Below, one piece after another: positions 38,937-46,597 of a DNA stretch of 50,286 bases (the first letter of the stretch is position 1; every line of letters starts with the position of its first letter). The stretch covers positions 1-50,286 of the forward strand of contig JALHPN010000036.1 of the NCBI GenBank assembly GCA_022842465.1, written 5' to 3'. This DNA is from Polyangiaceae bacterium (GTDB lineage Bacteria; Myxococcota_A; Polyangia; Polyangiales; Polyangiaceae). A program made the translations under genes and the position numbers. Under the pieces are notes generated by a model, which was not told the DNA's origin, did no database searches, and saw nothing but the letters and a program-made list of their open reading frames with translations.

Positions 38937-41111
38937 GTGCTCACGCGCCTGACCGAGCGCGCACGTCGTCTCGCCTTCTCCTGCTGCGTCGTCGCGACCT
39001 TCGCGCTCGCCACCTTCGCACCGCGCCTCGCGCGTGCTGCCGGCGAGGACGCTGCGGTGCGCGAGGCCGTGCAGCAGATCATGACCGAGGACTACCCGGG
39101 TAGCCTCGGCCCCGCGAAGAAGAAGCTGGAGGCAGAGCTCGCGCGCTGCGCTCGCAAGACGTGCAGCGCCGCGGTGAAGAGCGAGGTCCACGTCGCGCTC
39201 GGCATGGTCGCGTCGCAGCTCGGGCAGGCCGAGGAGGCGAAGGGCGCCTTCAAGACGGCGATCGCCCTCGATCCGAGCGCGAAGCTCCCGTCGTCCGGCG
39301 TCACCCCTACCATGCGCGCCCAGTTCGACGACGTGGCGAAGCCCACCGGAGGAGGCGAGGGCGCCGGCGGAGGCGCCGCCGAGGAGGAGACGCCGGCGGG
39401 CGGGCTCCCGGCCGCGATCAAGCTGATCAAGGAGGCGCTCGCGGCCGATCAGGAGGGACGCCTCGAGGAGTGCATCGAGAAGGACAAGGGCGCCCTCAAG
39501 ATCGAGGAGATGCCCCGGACGCGCCTCCATCTCGCCTCCTGCGAGAGCCGCGCGGGCAAGCTCGTCGATGCGCTGAAGAACGCGCAGAAGGCCCTCGAGG
39601 TCGGCATCCAGAAGAAGGACGCCGGCGTCATGAAGGTCGCCCGCACGCGCGTGAAGGAGCTGCTCGACAGAATCCCCCACGTCACCTTCGTGCCGCCGCC
39701 GAGCGTGCCGGACCTCCAGGTTCGCTTCGACGATCGTCCCGTCCCGACGGATGCGCTCACGAAGAAGTTCTCCGTCGACCCGGGCAAGCACACCGTCGTC
39801 GCCGAGGGCACCGTCAACGGCTTCCCCGCGGACTTCCGCGAGGAGTACGACGTCAAGGAGAAGGAGACCGTCGTCGTCCGCATCACGCTGCGCGCCGCGG
39901 CGAACGACTTCATCACGCCGGGGCAGATCAAGTGCATGCTCGCGGCGAAGAGCCAGGAGGAGGTCGAGAAGTGCCTCCCGCAGAACCGGAAGAGCCTCGT
40001 CATCCGCGTCGCGGGCGACATGTCCGGCTACACGGACTCGAACTCCGTCGGCGTCTACACGCCGGCGATGAACGCCGCGATCGTGTCCCCCACGTCGGGC
40101 TGGAACGTCGGCGGCAACTTCCTCGTCGACGCCGTGAGCGCCGCCTCGCCCGACATCGTCGCCTCTGCGTCGCCCCCGTTTCGCGAGTACCGCTACGGCG
40201 GCGGCATCACCGGCGGCTACAAGCCCGGCCTCTACGGCGCGCAGGCGACGGCGAGCATGTCGTCGTCCCCGGACTACGTCTCCTACACGGGCGGCGTGCG
40301 GCTCACGGCTGACCTCAACGAGAAGCTCATCACGCCGAGCCTCGGGTACACGTTCAGCACGGACCGCATCGGGCGCGGCCCGAACAACTGGCAGAGCGAC
40401 TTCAACCCGCTGAAGGGACGGCTCACCACGCACGAGGTCGAGGCGGGGATCACGTTCGTGCTCTCGCCGACCTCGGTGCTCCTCATCGGCGGCACGATGT
40501 CCTTCGAGCGCGGGGATCAGTCGCAGCCCTACCGCTACGTGGCGATGTTCGACCCCGATCTCGTCGCTCCGTTCGTGCCGAGGGGCGCGACCGTGGGCCT
40601 CGTCAACGAGGCGCGCCTGCCGGTGAAGCCGCTCGAGCAGCTCCCCACGGAGCGCGACCGATTCGCCGTGGGCGCTCGCTTCAACAAACGTCTCGGCAAC
40701 GCCACGCTCCGTATCGAGCAGCGCTTCTACTACGATACGTGGTCCTTGAAAGGGACGTCGACCGACTCCAGGTACATGGTCGATCTGTCCCGCCGCTTGC
40801 GGGTCTGGCCGCACCTCCGCGTCCACGCCCAGAGCGGCACGAACTTCTACCAGCTCGCGTACTCCGCAGCGCTCTCTCCCCAGGCCGGCGTGATCATCCC
40901 GACGTACCGCACGGGCGACCGCGAGCTCTCGCCGCTCATCACGGCGACGGCGGGCGGCGGCCTGCGCCTCGGTCTCGGCAACCCCGAGGGCGAGGTGAGG
41001 TACGGCATCACCTTCGTCGGCGACCTCATGTACACGCGCTACCTGAAGGCGCTGTACGTCTCGGCGAGGACCGCGGTGTACGGCTCGTTCGGCTTCGACG
41101 TGGAGTTCTGA
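38937..41111 (+). CDS. DUF3570 outer-membrane beta-barrel protein with TPR/PEGA-like N-terminal half
   Basis: Predicted 724-residue protein, well over the usual roughly 400 residues of DUF3570 proteins. A signal peptide covers about 1-34 (cleavage near ARA-A). Two TPR-like helical regions follow (about 36-120 and 155-240; MVASQLGQAEEAKGAFKTAI, LHLASCESRAGKLVDALKNAQKAL), separated by a Gly/Glu linker. Residues about 250-325 form a PEGA-like beta domain (VRFDDRPVP...FSVDPGKHTVVAEGTVNG). From about 355 to the C-terminal VYGSFGFDVEF, alternating strands and Arg/Tyr/Gly turns match the DUF3570 barrel, ending in an aromatic residue as barrel proteins do. GTG 38937 is the start that gives the signal peptide. 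Lies between DUF4266 and two cytochrome-like genes in one operon. Confidence 0.82.
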   Translation: MLTRLTERARRLAFSCCVVATFALATFAPRLARAAGEDAAVREAVQQIMTEDYPGSLGPAKKKLEAELARCARKTCSAAVKSEVHVALGMVASQLGQAEEAKGAFKTAIALDPSAKLPSSGVTPTMRAQFDDVAKPTGGGEGAGGGAAEEETPAGGLPAAIKLIKEALAADQEGRLEECIEKDKGALKIEEMPRTRLHLASCESRAGKLVDALKNAQKALEVGIQKKDAGVMKVARTRVKELLDRIPHVTFVPPPSVPDLQVRFDDRPVPTDALTKKFSVDPGKHTVVAEGTVNGFPADFREEYDVKEKETVVVRITLRAAANDFITPGQIKCMLAAKSQEEVEKCLPQNRKSLVIRVAGDMSGYTDSNSVGVYTPAMNAAIVSPTSGWNVGGNFLVDAVSAASPDIVASASPPFREYRYGGGITGGYKPGLYGAQATASMSSSPDYVSYTGGVRLTADLNEKLITPSLGYTFSTDRIGRGPNNWQSDFNPLKGRLTTHEVEAGITFVLSPTSVLLIGGTMSFERGDQSQPYRYVAMFDPDLVAPFVPRGATVGLVNEARLPVKPLEQLPTERDRFAVGARFNKRLGNATLRIEQRFYYDTWSLKGTSTDSRYMVDLSRRLRVWPHLRVHAQSGTNFYQLAYSAALSPQAGVIIPTYRTGDRELSPLITATAGGGLRLGLGNPEGEVRYGITFVGDLMYTRYLKALYVSARTAVYGSFGFDVEF

Positions 41112-41112
41112 G

Positions 41113-41781
41113 ATGTATGACGGAACCTCGACGAGGAAGAGCTCGCGGAAGGTGGCCCTCTACGGCTCGTTCGTCGCGATGCTGCTCGCGTCGTTCGGCA
41201 GCTCGTGCAACCTCGACCCCGTGAACCGCGCGGCAGTGAACGCGCTCGGGCCCGAGCGGGACGACCTCTACCTCCCGGAGTCCGAGTTCCATCGCCCGGG
41301 CGAGCCCTGCGTCACCTGCCACTCGAGCGCGGGGCCCGCCGACAGCGAGTTCATCCTGGGAGGCACCGTCTTCTGGGGGCCGAAGAACTACGACCGCCGT
41401 GTCGACGGCGCCTTCGTCCGCATCCGCGACGTCCGCACGACGAAGTGCTTCGTCACGAACTGCAACGGCAACTTCTTCGTCCGCCCGAACGAGTTCGAGC
41501 GCCTCACGTTCCCGCTCCTCGTCTCCGTCGAGCGCACCGAGGATCCGTACCGGGTGGACTCGAAGCGGATCGTCCTGAAGGAGATGGGCGGCCACATCGG
41601 TCGCGAGCCGTCGTGCGCCACGTGCCACATCCTCAACCTGCGCGACTACGGGTCTCCCGGGCAGATCTACCTCTACGGCAACGAGGACGACGTCGAGAAG
41701 CTCCGTCCGCCCGTCACCGTGCCGTGCCCGAACCCGGACCGCCCGACGATCCTGCGCTGCCCGGAGGACAGGCGCCAATGA
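41113..41781 (+). CDS. dihaem cytochrome c-like lipoprotein
   Basis: Predicted 222-residue exported protein. A basic start and hydrophobic stretch end in a possible lipobox FGSSC (Cys32). Two canonical haem c motifs are visible: CVTCH (Cys66, Cys69, His70) and CATCH (Cys168, Cys171, His172). Between them is a beta-rich domain of carboxypeptidase-regulatory type (GGTVFWG...GAFVRIRDVRTTKCFVTNCNGNFFV), including a second Cys pair. This suggests two covalently bound haems on either side of a beta-sandwich, suited to electron transfer outside the cytoplasm. It starts two bases after the DUF3570 stop and overlaps the next gene by four bases, so it is firmly in the operon. Confidence 0.8.
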   Translation: MYDGTSTRKSSRKVALYGSFVAMLLASFGSSCNLDPVNRAAVNALGPERDDLYLPESEFHRPGEPCVTCHSSAGPADSEFILGGTVFWGPKNYDRRVDGAFVRIRDVRTTKCFVTNCNGNFFVRPNEFERLTFPLLVSVERTEDPYRVDSKRIVLKEMGGHIGREPSCATCHILNLRDYGSPGQIYLYGNEDDVEKLRPPVTVPCPNPDRPTILRCPEDRRQ

Positions 41782-42425
41782 GCACGCTCCGCAAGGTCTT
41801 CGCCTTCGGCGCGACGGCGTCGTTCCTCGGCGGCATCGCCGGGCTCGTCGGGGCCGGCGGGCTCGTGGGCAGCACCGCGTCGTGCGCCTCGAACCCCGAC
41901 ACCGAGCGGTTCACGGCCGTCATCCAGCCCGATTACGAGTCCTACCGACTCTACGTCGACAAGTACATCAACCGCCGCTGCGGGACGCTCGACTGCCACG
42001 GTCAGGCGGGGCGCGCCTATCGCGTCTACGGACGCGAGGGCTTCCGCGTGCGTCTCGCCGACGGCGGTGGCAACCTCACCTCGGGCGGCCAGCCGAGCAC
42101 CCCCGAGGAGGCGCTCGCGAACTTCCAGGCGATCGTGGGGCTCGAGCCCGAGGAGATGAGCCGCACGATGGCGCTCGTCAACGATCCGGACCGGCAGGAG
42201 GCCGAGGGGCTGAAGCGCCTCATCTTCATCCGGAAGCCGCTCCGCCTCGAGCGCCACAAGGGCGGCCCTGCGATGGCGGAGGACGATCCGGGCTATCGCT
42301 GCGTGCGCGCGTGGCTCGCGATTCCCGTCGTTCGCCCCGACGGGAGCCCCATTCCGCCGGCGGAGCGCCCGCAGCTCTCGGACTTCGACAAGGGCTACTG
42401 CAAGCAAGCCGAAGACATGCCCTGA
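41778..42425 (+). CDS. cytochrome-like lipoprotein with CX4CH motif
   Basis: Predicted 215-residue protein. The N-terminal hydrophobic segment is unusually long and glycine-rich (about 12-35, ending STASC, Cys36 as possible lipid site). After a short helix (YESYRLYVDKYINRRC) comes Cys68-x4-Cys73-His74, a cytochrome-like motif with two extra spacer residues. The C-terminal region contains LEPEEMSRTMALVN and a final helix (YRCVRAWLAIPV), reminiscent of the class I cytochrome end. Only one haem site candidate is present. It overlaps the dihaem gene by four bases and is the last gene of the plus-strand operon; repeat-rich non-coding DNA follows. Confidence 0.7.
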   Translation: MSTLRKVFAFGATASFLGGIAGLVGAGGLVGSTASCASNPDTERFTAVIQPDYESYRLYVDKYINRRCGTLDCHGQAGRAYRVYGREGFRVRLADGGGNLTSGGQPSTPEEALANFQAIVGLEPEEMSRTMALVNDPDRQEAEGLKRLIFIRKPLRLERHKGGPAMAEDDPGYRCVRAWLAIPVVRPDGSPIPPAERPQLSDFDKGYCKQAEDMP

Positions 42426-42445
42426 GGGAGGGGATCGCGGCTTGG

Positions 42446-42513
42446 GGGGCGGCTCCGGCCCGGAGGCCCCTCTCGCCGGCGCGATGGGGTCGCGGTCGTG
42501 CGGGCTTCGGGGG
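42446..42513 (+). repeat. left arm of long inverted repeat
   Basis: Starts GGGGCGGCTCCGG and runs through CTCTCGCC and GCGCGATGGG to GGCTTCGGG. It aligns with the reverse complement of 42952-43016 with only a few mismatches and short gaps over about 65 bases (roughly 85% by eye). Confidence 0.75.
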
Positions 42514-42776
42514 CCTGTCGCCCAGAGCCCTCCCCCCCAAACCATTTCGAGCGGCCCTCGCGTCAGGGCAACGGACCTGTCAGGGGCTTCCCACCGGTCG
42601 ACGCGGTTTGGGGCCCCCGGGGCCTCCGGGCCTGCGCCGCCCATGCATGCCGCCGACGCTGTGGTTCCCGCACCCTGAGAGCTCGGAGCGAAACGCAGGG
42701 GCGGCCTCGGGCCGGAGGCCCCGAACCACGTCGTCGGAACGCCGCCTCACGCTTCGGACCCGGCACAGGCGGCGGA

Positions 42777-42796
42777 GGGCCGGACGGTCTCTCGCC
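42777..42796 (+). repeat. third copy of the repeat core
   Basis: GGGCCGGACGGTCTCTCGCC is the exact reverse complement of 42986-43005, inside the right arm. Together with a looser copy at 42698-42722 (GGGGCGGCCTCGGGCCGGAG...), this makes a cluster of related palindromic units. Confidence 0.8.
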
Positions 42797-42951
42797 AAGC
42801 GAAAGGCGCGAGCCACTCCTTCTGATGCTTGAAAGATCGTGACGAGGGTCCGACCCGCCGAACGATGGTCCCAGGTCGCGTCGTCCTGACGACCCGGAAA
42901 CACCTTCCCAGCGAATGTTGTGTTCGGTGTTGGAGGACCCGATCGGAAAGA

Positions 42952-43016
42952 CGCCCGAAGCCGGCACGCACGCGCCCATCGCGCAGGCGAGAGACCGTCC
43001 GGCCCGGAGCCGCCCC
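42952..43016 (-). repeat. right arm of long inverted repeat
   Basis: Reverse complement of the left arm at 42446-42513; the stretch 42986-43005 is also repeated exactly, inverted, at 42777-42796. The arms face each other across about 440 bases. No transposase lies between them. Confidence 0.75.
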
Positions 43017-43038
43017 TTCAGGTCCCGAAAACGACGAA

Positions 43039-43066
43039 GCCCTGCACCTCGCGAGAGGTGCAGGGC
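43039..43066 (-). terminator. intrinsic terminator of the minus-strand redox operon
   Basis: GCCCTGCACCTC (43039-43050) and GAGGTGCAGGGC (43055-43066) form a perfect 12-bp stem closed by a four-base loop. Read on the minus strand, the stem is followed by TTCGTCGTTTT. It lies 28 bases after the stop codon of the Tat-exported protein gene, the expected place for the operon end. Confidence 0.85.
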
Positions 43067-43093
43067 CTGTCGCCCCCCGAGCCGCCGTGAGAA

Positions 43094-44491
43094 TCAGCCG
43101 CCGGTCGTCGCGACGTTGTTGATGACGCCGCCGATGGGGGCGTTCACCTTGTCGCGGACGGCTGCCATGTCGCCGCCCGAGATCGCGTAGAGCGTCGCGG
43201 CGATGGCCGACTGCGCGAGCGGACCGCCGCGACCCTGGTAGGTGCCTTCGGTCACTCCGGTCTCGGGCGTCCAGCCGAGGACCGCGTTGTTCGGCCCCAT
43301 GTCGCCGAACCAGCCGGTCTTGAGGAGGCCGTTGCCCATGACGTAGAGGACGTTCGTGTTCATCGGGGTGCCGTCAGGCCAGCCGCCGCGATTGAACGGG
43401 TTCTTGAACGTGTCGCCGCCGATCGAGAAGACGAGCTGGTCGGCGAGCGACTTGGTGGAGCAGGACGGGTCGGGCCGCGCCTTCGTGAGCTCGTAGAGCC
43501 CGTCGAGCATCCTCCCCATCGCCTGGGCAGCCGTCATCGCCTGCGCGTCGCCGCCGGCGAAGATCCCGTGCGGATCGTTACGGAAGCCCGTGACGACGAG
43601 CATCGAGGTGAGGCCGAGCGACATGGCCTTCACCGACGTGATCATCGACCGCGACATCGCGGTGACCGCGCCCGGCGTGGTGCCGGTGATCCCGAAGAGC
43701 GCCTCGTCCGCCGCGGTCGGCGTGAGCTGGAGCGACAGGTTCTTCGAGAGGAGGTTCATCGACACCTTGCCGACGCCGTACTGCTTGGCGACGGTGGAGC
43801 GACCGGCGGCGGCGTTGAGGCCGAGGAAGGCCTTGTAGTACGCCTCGCTGAGCGCTCCGTTCTCGGGAGCCGACAGGAGAGCGCGCGACGCGGCGCTGTT
43901 GAAGAGGTCGATGAGGTTCGCCGCGTTGCCGACGTTCGCCACCGCGGGCGCGCCAGGGGCGGCGCCGAAGGTGGTGCCGCCGACGGACAGCACGGGGAGG
44001 AGGGTCGGGTTCGCCTGCTGGATGGCGGCCGCCGACGCGAGCAGGCTGTTCGCGCCTGCGTTCATCGTCGACGTCGGCGTCTGCGTGTGGGTCTCGTTGT
44101 TCCCGCAGAGGAACGCGGTCATCTTCCACTTCGCCGTCGGCGTGCGGAACGGGGAGTCGGGCGCGTGCGTCCACTCTTTGTCGTAGCCGGTGCTCGCGAT
44201 GCCGCGGCCGAGCGCGTAGTGGGCATACTGGGCGTTGTCCGACGCGATCACCTTGGGGAAGGGGAAGATCTGCGTCCAGTTGGCGAGGCCGCCGTTGCCG
44301 TCGGCCAGGTGCATGTGGCGACGGACCTTGGCGCACGCCTGCACGTCCGCGGCTGCGGAACCCGCCGTATCGTTGATGACGTTGAGGAGGCGCGAGCGCT
44401 CGAGACCGAGGCACGCAGCGACCGTCGCGCTCCACCGGAGGAAATCACGCCGGCCCGTTCCCTGGAGATCCTTCAATCGCTGGTCAGCCAT
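43094..44491 (-). CDS. Tat-exported protein, DUF1501-like in context
   Basis: Predicted 465-residue protein with a twin-arginine signal (GTGRRDFLRWSATVAACLG; Arg14-Arg15), so it is folded, perhaps with a cofactor, before export. The mature part has KVRRHMHLADGNGGLANWTQ near the start, an Ala/Asn/Thr-rich middle, TGFRNDPHGIF and a C-terminal DMGPNNAVLGWTPETG block. The Tat signal, the length and the position next to cytochrome-type lipoproteins recall DUF1501 proteins that partner DUF1549/DUF1553 cytochromes in planctomycetes, but I cannot verify the family. Possibly sulfatase-like. Last gene of a four-gene operon; the ATG is 12 bases from the upstream gene's stop. A terminator follows. Confidence 0.72.
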   Translation of the reverse strand: MADQRLKDLQGTGRRDFLRWSATVAACLGLERSRLLNVINDTAGSAAADVQACAKVRRHMHLADGNGGLANWTQIFPFPKVIASDNAQYAHYALGRGIASTGYDKEWTHAPDSPFRTPTAKWKMTAFLCGNNETHTQTPTSTMNAGANSLLASAAAIQQANPTLLPVLSVGGTTFGAAPGAPAVANVGNAANLIDLFNSAASRALLSAPENGALSEAYYKAFLGLNAAAGRSTVAKQYGVGKVSMNLLSKNLSLQLTPTAADEALFGITGTTPGAVTAMSRSMITSVKAMSLGLTSMLVVTGFRNDPHGIFAGGDAQAMTAAQAMGRMLDGLYELTKARPDPSCSTKSLADQLVFSIGGDTFKNPFNRGGWPDGTPMNTNVLYVMGNGLLKTGWFGDMGPNNAVLGWTPETGVTEGTYQGRGGPLAQSAIAATLYAISGGDMAAVRDKVNAPIGGVINNVATTGG

Positions 44492-44503
44492 GACAGAGCT
44501 CCT

Positions 44504-45238
44504 TCACTGGCAGGTGTGCGCGGCGGAGAGCAGCGCTGCGATGGCGATCTTGGCGCCATCGGTGGGGTTCTTGGTGATCGCGTCGTTCGCGATGGCGACG
44601 TGCTCGTCCGTCGCCGGCTTGCCGATGAGGCACGAGATGCCGTCCTTCGTGAACTTGCCGTCCGCGCCGAGCACCTTCGTGGTGCCGCAGGCCGAGCCGG
44701 TCCAGTTGGCGTTGACGACGTCGTAGGAGCCCATCGCGAAGATGTCGAAGAGCTTCGCCATCGCCGACGCGGACCCGAAGGACGCCTCCGGCACGCGACC
44801 GTTGTAGTTCGCGCCGCCGAGGGACGCCTGCGTCTGGGCCGACGCGGTCGCCGTCATCGTCGCCGCGGTGTACGTGCCGTAGATCTGCATCCCGCTCTGG
44901 GCGCCCTGCGGACGCTGCCCGCCACCGGTCATCCCGCGCGTCGCGAGGATGCTGCCGATGGAGGCCACGCTCATCTTGCCGCAGGCGTGGAGGCGGGAGG
45001 TGACCTCGGGCGAACCGACGAGGCGAACCTGGGCAGGCTCGACGGGCGGGTTCGTGTTGGCCGCCGGGTCCGCAGCCCCCGGATCGTTGTTGTGATTGAA
45101 GGTGGTGTCCTCGCCACCGGCTGTCCCGTTGGGGTCGCTCGACCCGCGGGTTCCGTTGGTGAGGCTGTCCGCGCCCTCGTCACACCCTGCTAGGGCGAAC
45201 GCGGCGAGACCGATCAGGGTGAGAGCAATACGCTTCAT
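44504..45238 (-). CDS. lipoprotein of unknown function in the redox operon
   Basis: Predicted 244-residue lipoprotein with a clean signal MKRIALTLIGLAAFALAGC (Cys19). An Asp/Asn/Gly/Pro-rich linker covers about 20-65, as in lipoproteins that reach away from the membrane. The domain about 70-244 has SPEVTSRLHACGKMSVASIGSIL, a Thr/Ala-rich middle, and three further cysteines (SACGTT, ISCLIG, HTCQ) that could form disulfides. No haem motif and no family recognised. It sits 21 bases after the CANCH lipoprotein gene and 12 before the Tat-exported protein gene, so it is clearly part of the same transcript and perhaps of the same surface complex. Confidence 0.72.
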   Translation of the reverse strand: MKRIALTLIGLAAFALAGCDEGADSLTNGTRGSSDPNGTAGGEDTTFNHNNDPGAADPAANTNPPVEPAQVRLVGSPEVTSRLHACGKMSVASIGSILATRGMTGGGQRPQGAQSGMQIYGTYTAATMTATASAQTQASLGGANYNGRVPEASFGSASAMAKLFDIFAMGSYDVVNANWTGSACGTTKVLGADGKFTKDGISCLIGKPATDEHVAIANDAITKNPTDGAKIAIAALLSAAHTCQ

Positions 45239-45259
45239 GATCCGTTTCTCCCTTCCTGA

Positions 45260-46498
45260 TCAGAACTTGGTGAAGTCTTCGGCCTTGAAGACAGCCCGGA
45301 CGACTTCTTTGAGCTTGAACCCGTTCGCAGCGAACGCGGTGACGAGAGGCTCGGTGACCGGCTTCGGGATCGACGCGAGGTCGTTCACGATGTCACCGCG
45401 CGAGAAGGCGTAGTTCCAGATGCGGTTGACCGCGCAGGTGTGGACCTCGGGGTCCGCCGCCATCGCCGCGCCGAGGCCGGCGATGTCGGTGACGTTCTGC
45501 CCGAACTTCCAAGCGAGCGGCGTGCCCGCGGGGAGGTAGTCCTCGAAGCGGACCCTGGGGGTGCCGGCGATCGGAACCTCGACCTGCGGCGTCGCCTGGA
45601 GCGCGCCGTTGTTGTCGTAGTTCATGAAGAGCGGCGCGCGGAAGTTGAGCGTCGAGTGGCAGTTGGCGCAGATGACGGCCGACGTGTCGTGGAAGTCCAC
45701 GCGGGCCTGCGGGTTGGTCTGCTTGCCCGCGATGCTCGCGAACGGGGCGACGCCCGTGTACGTGCCGGCGCCCATCGGGACCGGCGTGGCCGAGTACTCG
45801 GCCGGGTACTTCGAGCAGGCGAACGTCTCCTGGATGAACCGCACGCGGCGGAAGGCCATCGCAGAGACGTAGTTGGCGAGGAGCCCCGGGTCGGTGAGGA
45901 CGCCGACCGTCGGGGTCGTTGCGCAGTTGCCGGCGGTGAAGGTGTTCGTCGCGGGGTCGAACGTCGGGCAGGTCGCCGTCGCCGCGGTGAAGAGCTCGTT
46001 GTAGTTCTTCCCCTCGACCGTCACCTGCGCCGCGAAGAGCGCCGCCTTGTCGCGATCGGGCTGGTTCATCTGGACCTGTCCGACCTGCGCGGTGCGGAAC
46101 GTGTCCTTCCAGTACTTGATCATCGTCGTGGCGAACTTCGGGCTGTCGACCCACGTGTCGACGAGCTTCTCGTACGCCGCCTTCTTCGCGGCGTCGCCGG
46201 AGGCCGCTTCGATCTGCTTGATCTCCTCGAGCGTCGGGAGCTCGTCGTTGAGCTTCAACTTGGCCGAGCGGGCGGCCTCGCCGAACTCCACCTTGCGCTG
46301 GTCGAGGATCTCCCGGACCTGCTCCTCGGGCGTCTTCTGCGTCTCGGTGCCGGGCTGACCCGGCGTGTCCGTGCCGCCATTCGCACCGGCTCCTCCGAGC
46401 GTGCCGCTCTCTTCCGAGCTACCGCACGCAGGAACCGCGATGGCGATGCCGAACGCGATGAGCGTCCTCGTGGTGTTCTGGAGTAGGCCACGTCGCAT
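45260..46498 (-). CDS. haem c-motif lipoprotein (DUF1549/DUF1585-like layout)
   Basis: Predicted 412-residue lipoprotein with lipobox VPACG (Cys25) and a Gly/Thr/Pro linker to about 55. A helical region follows (YEKLVDTWVDSPKFATTMIKYWKDTFRT), like the 'W...SP.F...M..YW...' helices of DUF1549-type planctomycete cytochrome-associated proteins. It has one canonical haem motif CANCH (Cys277, Cys280, His281) followed by STLNFRAPLFMNYDNNG, then a C-terminal domain with HTCAVNRIWNYAFSRGDI and FKLKEVVRAVFKAEDF, resembling the DUF1585/DUF1553 ending. Likely extracytoplasmic and electron-carrying. Second gene of the minus-strand operon, 98 bases after the first. Confidence 0.75.
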   Translation of the reverse strand: MRRGLLQNTTRTLIAFGIAIAVPACGSSEESGTLGGAGANGGTDTPGQPGTETQKTPEEQVREILDQRKVEFGEAARSAKLKLNDELPTLEEIKQIEAASGDAAKKAAYEKLVDTWVDSPKFATTMIKYWKDTFRTAQVGQVQMNQPDRDKAALFAAQVTVEGKNYNELFTAATATCPTFDPATNTFTAGNCATTPTVGVLTDPGLLANYVSAMAFRRVRFIQETFACSKYPAEYSATPVPMGAGTYTGVAPFASIAGKQTNPQARVDFHDTSAVICANCHSTLNFRAPLFMNYDNNGALQATPQVEVPIAGTPRVRFEDYLPAGTPLAWKFGQNVTDIAGLGAAMAADPEVHTCAVNRIWNYAFSRGDIVNDLASIPKPVTEPLVTAFAANGFKLKEVVRAVFKAEDFTKF

Positions 46499-46597
46499 CG
46501 GCTCCCTACCTTTCTTCGTTCGAGTCAGGACTTCGAGGTTGCACGAGCCGGGCCAGCGAGAGGGGAGTCGCCGAGGCCCGGCACGGGAATGGTTCGA

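Larger units (their letters stand above)
42426..43093. other. 668-base non-coding region between convergent operons
   Basis: No convincing gene: the open frames here are short, arginine- and proline-rich, differ on every strand and lack ribosome sites. It holds a long imperfect inverted repeat (about 42446-42513 and 42952-43016), further partial copies of the same core (42698-42722 and 42777-42796), and the terminator of the minus-strand operon (43039-43066). Confidence 0.7.

Noticed and set aside
42430..42980. Several open frames of 70-140 codons on both strands
   Set aside because: They overlap each other in all frames, lack ribosome sites and cover the inverted-repeat cluster; composition is Arg/Pro/Gly only.
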